From NCBI GenBank assembly GCA_002498205.1, contig DAGQ01000041.1, forward strand, positions 1-20,013: DNA of 20,013 bases. Reading direction: 5' to 3'. Of this stretch, positions 15,422-20,013 are shown piece after piece; positions within the stretch are counted from its first letter, which is position 1; every line of letters begins with the position of its first letter. The stretch is from Euryarchaeota archaeon UBA596 (GTDB lineage: Archaea; Thermoplasmatota; Poseidoniia; Poseidoniales; Poseidoniaceae). The position numbers and the translations under genes are program-made. The notes under the pieces were generated by a model. It saw nothing but the letters and a program-made list of their open reading frames with translations, did not search any database and was not told where the DNA came from.

Positions 15422-16996
15422 TCAATCTTCTTTGCGTGATGCTGCAATTAATGCTGCCCCAAGTGCTGCACTAACTCCTGCAATCAAACCAAATCCTGGT
15501 GTACTTTCTTCAGCTTCAACTGTTGTTGCTGAATCATCAAGAGGATCTGTTGTTGAGTTGTCTGCACTACCTGTGGATGCAGCTGGAACTGTAACTGAAA
15601 ATTCTCCAGATGTCCAAGTTCCTTCAGCAGAGAAACATCTGCTAGATTGTGCTAAATCATCCCAAGCATCACCAAATGTTGGTGTGACTCCATCAAAGAA
15701 AACACAATCTCCAGAAGCAATTTCCAATGCACCTGTTAATTCTGTAACTACGTGGACCATTTCATCACCACAAGTTGATGCTCCAGAAGCACAACTCACA
15801 ACCCAAGAGAATGTTGATTGAGAAGTTAAAGCCATATTAGCTGCATTTTGATCTTCCGCTGCATCTCCGTTAACTTGTAATTCCCAAGACCATTCGTGTG
15901 GATGTCCTGCTTTTACATCTGCGACAGCAGAGAGTGTTGCTCCAGCAGCATCCATACAATCTTGTGCTGTTGAATCATTTGTCATTCCATCACATGTAAA
16001 TTCTGCAGAATCTACTGTAAATGTAACACTAAATGTCCAATCGTCTTCAACAACTGCACAACCTTCTGAATCTACTTCTGAACCAGCAGCAGTGCCTAAA
16101 CATTTGTCAGCATTACAGTCTTCCACACCATCTCCATCTGCATCAGTACCTTCTTCACATTGTACGTCTTCAACTTCACAACCATCTTCATCAATAGTAG
16201 CACCTGCAGTAGTGTTTGGACATAGATCATCGGCATTTGGAACACCATCTCTATCATCATCTACTTTATCTTCATCTACTACACAATCTTCTGATTCATG
16301 ATATGATACTGTAAAGTCATAATCATCGCCTCCTTCTGCACGATAAGCAAAGTCTGATTCTAATACTGTTCCATCAGCCTTTTCAACTGTAGATACACAC
16401 CATTCAGCACCATCTACTAAAGAAACCCAAGTATTCCATTGAGGAAGATCTACGACTTCACCGTCTCTATCCCCTATAGGACCAAAGGTCATATCCAAAG
16501 TTTGTCCTGGTAAATCGTCAGGTGACATTGACATTTCTAAAGTAATTGATACAGTCCAGTTTGTACCATCATCATTACTTCCTTCCACACCTGTTACATC
16601 CGTAGTAATGGTCCATGCAACTTCTGCTGAATCAGCAGCAGCATCACTTTGACCACCTAAGTTCATGTTCCAAACATGAGATCTGTGTGCAAGTTGTAAT
16701 TCTTCAAGTGCCATATCGGCTAAAATTCCTGCGTATTCAGATGCTTCTGAAGCATCAACTGTTCCGTCTCTATCGTCTGGATTATCTGCCATGTTTCTCA
16801 TCATGTCTGGATATTCCCAAGTCATAGCTACACTAACAGTCATTTCATTCGTTTCTTCATTATGATTAACTGAAATAGCTACCATGTGCATATCTTCTGG
16901 AGGAGCTTCTTCGCCTGCGGCTGAGACTACTGATGCTAATCCTGATGCACAAAGCAATATTGCAATTAATACGTTCATTATTGTTTTTGTGTTCAT
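15422..16996 (-). CDS. Secreted PGF-CTERM surface protein with thrombospondin type 3-like repeats
   Basis: Exported surface protein of 524 residues. A signal peptide (NTKTIMNVLIAILLCASGLA, cleavage near VVSAAG) is followed by an acidic beta-rich region. Two calcium-binding type loops come next (about 246-315): DDDRDGVPNADDLCPNT and DADGDGVEDCNADKC, each ending in a DEDGC or DSEGC block. A second beta-rich, cysteine-containing region follows, then a Ser/Thr/Asp-rich linker and the tripartite tail STPGFGLIAGVSAALGAAL with a helix and ASRKED, the PGF-CTERM signal for archaeosortase A. The protein is therefore probably cut and lipid-anchored outside the cell. The start is the ATG at 16996: GAGGTG (17005-17010) lies eight bases before it and the signal peptide begins there. 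An in-frame ATG at 17101 gives 35 non-signal residues overlapping the divergent gene. The ligand or partner is unknown. Confidence 0.88.
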   Translation of the reverse strand: MNTKTIMNVLIAILLCASGLASVVSAAGEEAPPEDMHMVAISVNHNEETNEMTVSVAMTWEYPDMMRNMADNPDDRDGTVDASEASEYAGILADMALEELQLAHRSHVWNMNLGGQSDAAADSAEVAWTITTDVTGVEGSNDDGTNWTVSITLEMSMSPDDLPGQTLDMTFGPIGDRDGEVVDLPQWNTWVSLVDGAEWCVSTVEKADGTVLESDFAYRAEGGDDYDFTVSYHESEDCVVDEDKVDDDRDGVPNADDLCPNTTAGATIDEDGCEVEDVQCEEGTDADGDGVEDCNADKCLGTAAGSEVDSEGCAVVEDDWTFSVTFTVDSAEFTCDGMTNDSTAQDCMDAAGATLSAVADVKAGHPHEWSWELQVNGDAAEDQNAANMALTSQSTFSWVVSCASGASTCGDEMVHVVTELTGALEIASGDCVFFDGVTPTFGDAWDDLAQSSRCFSAEGTWTSGEFSVTVPAASTGSADNSTTDPLDDSATTVEAEESTPGFGLIAGVSAALGAALIAASRKED

Positions 16997-17004
16997 AATA
17001 GGTA

Positions 17005-17046
17005 CACCTCTATGCTGTAACCACGACAATGGTATTAGATATATAC
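17005..17046 (-). promoter_or_regulatory. Putative promoter and Shine-Dalgarno site of the PGF-CTERM gene
   Basis: GAGGTG (17005-17010) on the minus strand is a good ribosome-binding site eight bases before the ATG at 16996. Further upstream GATATATAC on the plus strand at 17038-17046 reads GTATATATC on the minus strand, TATA-like. Initiation 25 bases downstream of it would give a leader of about 16-20 bases that contains the Shine-Dalgarno site. The spacing is self-consistent but read by eye. Confidence 0.4.
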
Positions 17047-17060
17047 CCTCCGTAGGCACA

Positions 17061-17067
17061 TATTTTA
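17061..17067 (+). promoter_or_regulatory. Putative TATA box of the divergent small secreted protein gene
   Basis: TATTTTA lies 24-30 bases before the ATG at 17091. At usual archaeal spacing transcription would start at or next to the start codon, giving a leaderless or nearly leaderless mRNA. AGGATGGGG at 17081-17089 could instead be a ribosome-binding site. Read by eye. Confidence 0.22.
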
Positions 17068-17090
17068 ACAATATTATACAAGGATGGGGC

Positions 17091-17687
17091 ATGGAAGCCA
17101 TATTTAATCAAAAATATCGTATCGTCATACCCATTTTAATTTGCATTTTGTTATGTTTTAACTATCCTATTGCGATAGCAGAAACGGGAGAAAATATCAC
17201 ACCGGATTTAGAAAATACCCCTATAGAAAATTTAACATTTACTACTCCTAGTGAAGATCTTTCAGAATGGGAATTAAGTGTGTCGGTTTCTGAAGATTCT
17301 CAAAATATAACAAAATTAAAATTAGAAACTCAAATTTGTGTTTATGACCCTATTTTATGCCATGCTCCTGAAATTATTGATATGACAAATACTAATAATT
17401 CTTGGAGGGGGGTTATAACAACTCTAGAAAAACACTCTTATGTAAATTGGAGAATTCACATATTATATGAAAATGAATCTGAAATACTTATTCCAGAACG
17501 TTCGGAGGGGTATGCAAAAGTATGGAGTACCTGTTGGGAAATAATGCAAGATCAAGAAATAATTACTGGTGGGGAAAAATGTGATAATATCATTGAGGAA
17601 AGTAAAGGAAACATTAGTGGTTTTCCAATATTTAGTGCCATTATTTCAATAACTTTTGCAACTATAATTGTTAAAAAAAATCAATAA
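17091..17687 (+). CDS. Small secreted/membrane-anchored protein of unknown function
   Basis: 198 residues, not recognised as a known family. An N-terminal signal peptide (basic start, then IVIPILICILLCFNYPI, likely cleavage after AIA at residue 30) precedes an extracellular region with four cysteines (83, 90, 148, 164) and six N-X-S/T sites, as expected for a glycosylated archaeal surface protein. The C terminus is SGFPIFSAIISITFATIIV followed by KKNQ: a membrane helix with a basic end. Its layout resembles PGF-CTERM tails with SGF in place of PGF, which may be a variant or just an ordinary anchor. I chose the ATG at 17091 because the signal peptide begins there; an earlier in-frame ATG at 16884 would run antiparallel through the divergent gene. 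It shares a 94-bp divergent promoter region with the PGF-CTERM protein. Its 3' end overlaps the next gene by 7 bp tail to tail. Confidence 0.7.
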   Translation: MEAIFNQKYRIVIPILICILLCFNYPIAIAETGENITPDLENTPIENLTFTTPSEDLSEWELSVSVSEDSQNITKLKLETQICVYDPILCHAPEIIDMTNTNNSWRGVITTLEKHSYVNWRIHILYENESEILIPERSEGYAKVWSTCWEIMQDQEIITGGEKCDNIIEESKGNISGFPIFSAIISITFATIIVKKNQ

Positions 17688-18130
17688 TTATTCTTGTAAA
17701 ACTCAATTATTCTTGAAATAAAATTTTTAGTTGCTATACCCCACGAATCTATAATTACTGAGCAATTCATAGAATCTTCAGATAAATGAGAGTCTGAGAA
17801 TCCCGGAGACATCAAATCACTTTGAACCAAGGGTAAACTCAATCTTTCGGAGTTTATATTAATCTCTATTTGATTATTTTTTTTATGAACTAACAAAAAC
17901 TTACCTAACGAAATCTTTTTTTTAGTAGATTTCATACTTACTTTTTCTGATTTAAATAATCTCAGTATTGCATCAAATAATTCATCTGTATTTTGATGAT
18001 TTTGGCTTGATTCTGGTAACCCGGGCACATTTTCTAAATTGGTTTTCCCATATGCATCAAGAAAAGATAAATCTGTTTCATTTTGAGAAAATAAATCTTC
18101 AAATCCTTTAGATAGTTTCTTTTTAGCCAT
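17681..18130 (-). CDS. Hypothetical cytoplasmic protein
   Basis: 149 residues with no family I can name. It has no signal peptide or membrane segment. The N terminus is basic, AKKKLSKGFEDLFSQ, then a polar probably flexible stretch (ENVPGLPESSQNHQN). A middle part has alternating basic and hydrophobic residues (KKKISLGKFLLVHKKNNQ) and the C-terminal helix-like end is NFISRIIEFYKNNY. The opening slightly recalls the ParB start KKGLGKGLDALF, but nothing else fits ParB. I chose the ATG at 18130; a GTG at 18139 in the same frame overlaps the upstream stop (GTGA) and adds three residues. Either way it is tightly joined to the upstream membrane-anchored gene and is probably cotranslated with it. 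Confidence 0.6.
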   Translation of the reverse strand: MAKKKLSKGFEDLFSQNETDLSFLDAYGKTNLENVPGLPESSQNHQNTDELFDAILRLFKSEKVSMKSTKKKISLGKFLLVHKKNNQIEININSERLSLPLVQSDLMSPGFSDSHLSEDSMNCSVIIDSWGIATKNFISRIIEFYKNNY

Positions 18131-18135
18131 ACTAT

Positions 18136-20013
18136 TCACTCTGTATTTCTAGATGATGACTCTGTCCAACCAATTATCCTTCCATTAGTAGCATCAACTA
18201 ACAATTCCACAGAAATATCCCATCCATCCTGTTCATAACTACGATGCAAATCAAAACTAACTGCGCCTTCATCACGATTAATCAAATCTAATATCTCATT
18301 TAAATCATCATTGGGTGTTATTACAAGATATCCTATTTGGGTGTCACCGCTTAATTCTCCGTTTGTGGCTATAATACCATTAGAACCTGATAATTCGGGA
18401 AATTTAATAGGGTCAAGTATTCTATTTTCTAATTCTGCTAAAGAATTTGTAATACTAATAGAATCTGAATTATGTGCTATTGATTGAGATTCATATAATC
18501 CTGAATCATCGATTTCACAAAAATCACTACCATCAATACTCTCTCTTATCTCAATTAACGCCCAGCCACTTTGATCTGCAGGGTCAACCCAACTAAAATT
18601 CCAATAAGTCATTGCACTATTTGTACGATCATCAATTGCACGCCAAATGTATGCACCGGCATCTAATTTAGTTATCAAATCTGAAGTAGGGTTTGTTTCA
18701 TTAATACAGGTTATTGTTTCTTCAATAGTATATTCTCTTAATTCCGAATTATCGGGCATATGGACTTCATTATCATTATTCCAATTATGTGTTGGCGTTA
18801 AATATCCTTGTCCAGGGGCTGGCCTATTAGAATAAGTTTCTTTCCAGTCTACTAAATCTCCACCAGATGTGAAAGAAGTTTCCATTAACATCATTTGTAA
18901 ATTAAATCTTCCTTGAGGGATTTCAAGATCAAAAAATGTTGTCCCTACTTGTTCTAATAATGATTTACTACATGAAGTACGATCTTCATCAAAATTTGAA
19001 ATTTTAAGATCTACAAACTGCTTTACTGGCCAGGGTGAGTCTTTTGAAGCCCACAAATTGATTTTTGCTGAGCCAAAACACCGATTACTAACTTCTGTGT
19101 TTTCCAAATAAATTTTCCAAGTTTCTTTTCCGCCAACATCATCTGTACCAGCAACTGTCCAATTCCAGTTCCATTTTTCACCGGAAACTCCTTCCGAGAG
19201 AAACGCTCCATCGAGTAATTTATCTAATTCAATTGGGGCAAACGCCAGAGCAATTCCTGGCACCAAATTTTGTAATACTTCTCCAAAGTTTTCTAATCCA
19301 TAAGTAACTGTTTTTCCACTTATAGATCCTAAATCTCCACCTTGAAATTCATATCCAATATCTGACCTTAATAATTCTTGATTTCGAATTTCAGTCCATG
19401 AATCAACTGAAATTTGTGCTTGATTATCATTTAAATTACCTAATGTAGTACTACTACACTTGTTAGCTATTGGAGTATTTGTTGCAATATCTACATCGTC
19501 AAAATTATATTCATATCTTTGTTCTAAAGTTAACCAATTTTCACCAAAAGGACCTGCTTTTTGTACTGCACCTAATTTAGAGTCATCTGGTTGGTTAGCT
19601 ATCTCAATACTTCCTCCTTCAGTTACAGTTACACTTCCTGTACCTACATAATCGACTTCTATTTTCCCACACATTTGATCTGCTGCATCTAATTGATTGG
19701 CAATTTGTTCCACTAACTCGTCACCTTCAATTAATAAATTACCATTGCTAATGGAAAATGACATTGAGTCCCCATATCTTAATTTATCAGCAGTGAAAGG
19801 TTCTGGCTGAGAATAAACATACCAAAGTAAACTACCAATTAGCAATCCAACAATTACAATAGAAAATAATGTTTTTGGGTTAGAAAGGGTTTTTATTAGA
19901 TTTTTTTCTATTCCTTCTTTAGAAATTTTTGTAGAAGTCATAACATTTGATTCCTCAAGAATCTCTGCTTCAAAAATTTCTTCTACAATTTCAGCCTTTT
20001 CTTCTATGATTTC
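18136..20013 (-). CDS. Membrane-anchored extracellular protein of unknown function (5' partial)
   Basis: At least 626 residues, running off the right edge: the minus-strand frame stays open from the ATG at 19941 to base 20013. The 24 extra codons read EIIEEKAEIVEEIFEAEI and on, clearly protein-like and Glu-rich, so the ATG at 19941 is probably internal. A lysine-containing stretch and a single membrane helix follow (FSIVIVGLLIGSLLWYVYS, residues 26-44 counted from 19941). The long remainder lies outside: acidic, Trp/Asn-rich, with scattered cysteines and N-X-S/T sites and no motif I recognise. The layout is an acidic cytoplasmic tail, one helix and a large exported domain. It overlaps the next gene or abuts it within 5 bp. 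Function unknown; a surface or envelope role is inferred from topology and from the other exported proteins nearby. Confidence 0.72.
   Translation of the reverse strand, partial: EIIEEKAEIVEEIFEAEILEESNVMTSTKISKEGIEKNLIKTLSNPKTLFSIVIVGLLIGSLLWYVYSQPEPFTADKLRYGDSMSFSISNGNLLIEGDELVEQIANQLDAADQMCGKIEVDYVGTGSVTVTEGGSIEIANQPDDSKLGAVQKAGPFGENWLTLEQRYEYNFDDVDIATNTPIANKCSSTTLGNLNDNQAQISVDSWTEIRNQELLRSDIGYEFQGGDLGSISGKTVTYGLENFGEVLQNLVPGIALAFAPIELDKLLDGAFLSEGVSGEKWNWNWTVAGTDDVGGKETWKIYLENTEVSNRCFGSAKINLWASKDSPWPVKQFVDLKISNFDEDRTSCSKSLLEQVGTTFFDLEIPQGRFNLQMMLMETSFTSGGDLVDWKETYSNRPAPGQGYLTPTHNWNNDNEVHMPDNSELREYTIEETITCINETNPTSDLITKLDAGAYIWRAIDDRTNSAMTYWNFSWVDPADQSGWALIEIRESIDGSDFCEIDDSGLYESQSIAHNSDSISITNSLAELENRILDPIKFPELSGSNGIIATNGELSGDTQIGYLVITPNDDLNEILDLINRDEGAVSFDLHRSYEQDGWDISVELLVDATNGRIIGWTESSSRNTE

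Noticed and set aside
16884..17090. An N-terminal extension of the small secreted protein starting at 16884
   Set aside because: It would run antisense through the signal-peptide region of the PGF-CTERM gene. A clean signal peptide starts at 17091, so the extension is a chance open frame.
16997..17101. A 35-residue N-terminal extension of the PGF-CTERM protein starting at 17101
   Set aside because: It would place the signal peptide internally, while a good Shine-Dalgarno site and signal peptide define the start at 16996.
17681..18130. ParB-like identity for the small hypothetical protein, from its KKKLSKGFEDLF start
   Set aside because: No ParB/Spo0J nuclease or helix-turn-helix motif follows. 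A short basic-amphipathic start is not evidence enough.
1..20013. CRISPR arrays, insertion sequences, prophage or integrase genes, tRNA and rRNA
   Set aside because: Gene gaps are all below 140 bp and hold no repeat arrays, terminal inverted repeats or cloverleaf-like sequence. No transposase or integrase motif is seen in any frame considered.

Overview
The window reads as a low-GC, gene-dense stretch of an archaeal chromosome. Archaeal or archaeal/eukaryotic markers include a family B DNA polymerase with a C-terminal PCNA-binding motif, ribosomal protein S8e, SRP19, a DUF63 membrane protein, an MCT-1-like PUA protein and a PGF-CTERM surface protein. Together with cytochrome c maturation and a bacterial-type leucine degradation cluster, these suggest an aerobic marine euryarchaeon of the Marine Group II/III type (Poseidoniia, Thermoplasmatota). 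That placement is inferred from gene content. I saw no rRNA, tRNA, CRISPR or insertion sequence.

Left part, plus strand (1-4578): a CcmF-type heme lyase whose 5' end lies outside the window, a long-type archaeal FKBP prolyl isomerase and a DUF63 multi-pass membrane protein. Plus strand (4646-9171): a tight four-gene cluster of carboxyltransferase, enoyl-CoA hydratase, biotin carboxylase and biotin carrier protein. Its order matches bacterial liuB-liuC-liuD, with liuD split in two. The enzymes would take 3-methylcrotonyl-CoA to HMG-CoA in leucine breakdown.

Minus strand (9174-12663): family B DNA polymerase, then a lipoprotein that closely resembles animal DNase I, including its active-site residues and one conserved disulfide. 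Plus strand (12801-13835): a type II (plant-like) branched-chain aminotransferase, divergent from polB. Minus strand (13839-14733): S8e and SRP19 as a translation/secretion pair. Plus strand (14836-15345): an MCT-1/Tma20-like PUA protein, divergent from S8e.

Right part, cell surface (15422-20013): a secreted PGF-CTERM protein with thrombospondin type 3-like calcium loops on the minus strand, a divergent small secreted protein with a C-terminal membrane anchor, and a two-gene minus-strand unit of unknown function. The upstream gene of that unit is a membrane-anchored exported protein that runs off the right edge.

There are four tail-to-tail gene junctions. Three are nearly gapless or overlap (2 bp gap, 3 bp gap, 7 bp overlap). 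The fourth (15346-15421) carries a perfect 11-bp hairpin flanked by T-tracts on both strands, an unusual terminator-like structure for an archaeon. I found no clear new multi-gene system. The most interesting items are the DNase I-like lipoprotein, the split MccA in a liu-order cluster, the hairpin, and the uncharacterised envelope genes at the right end.
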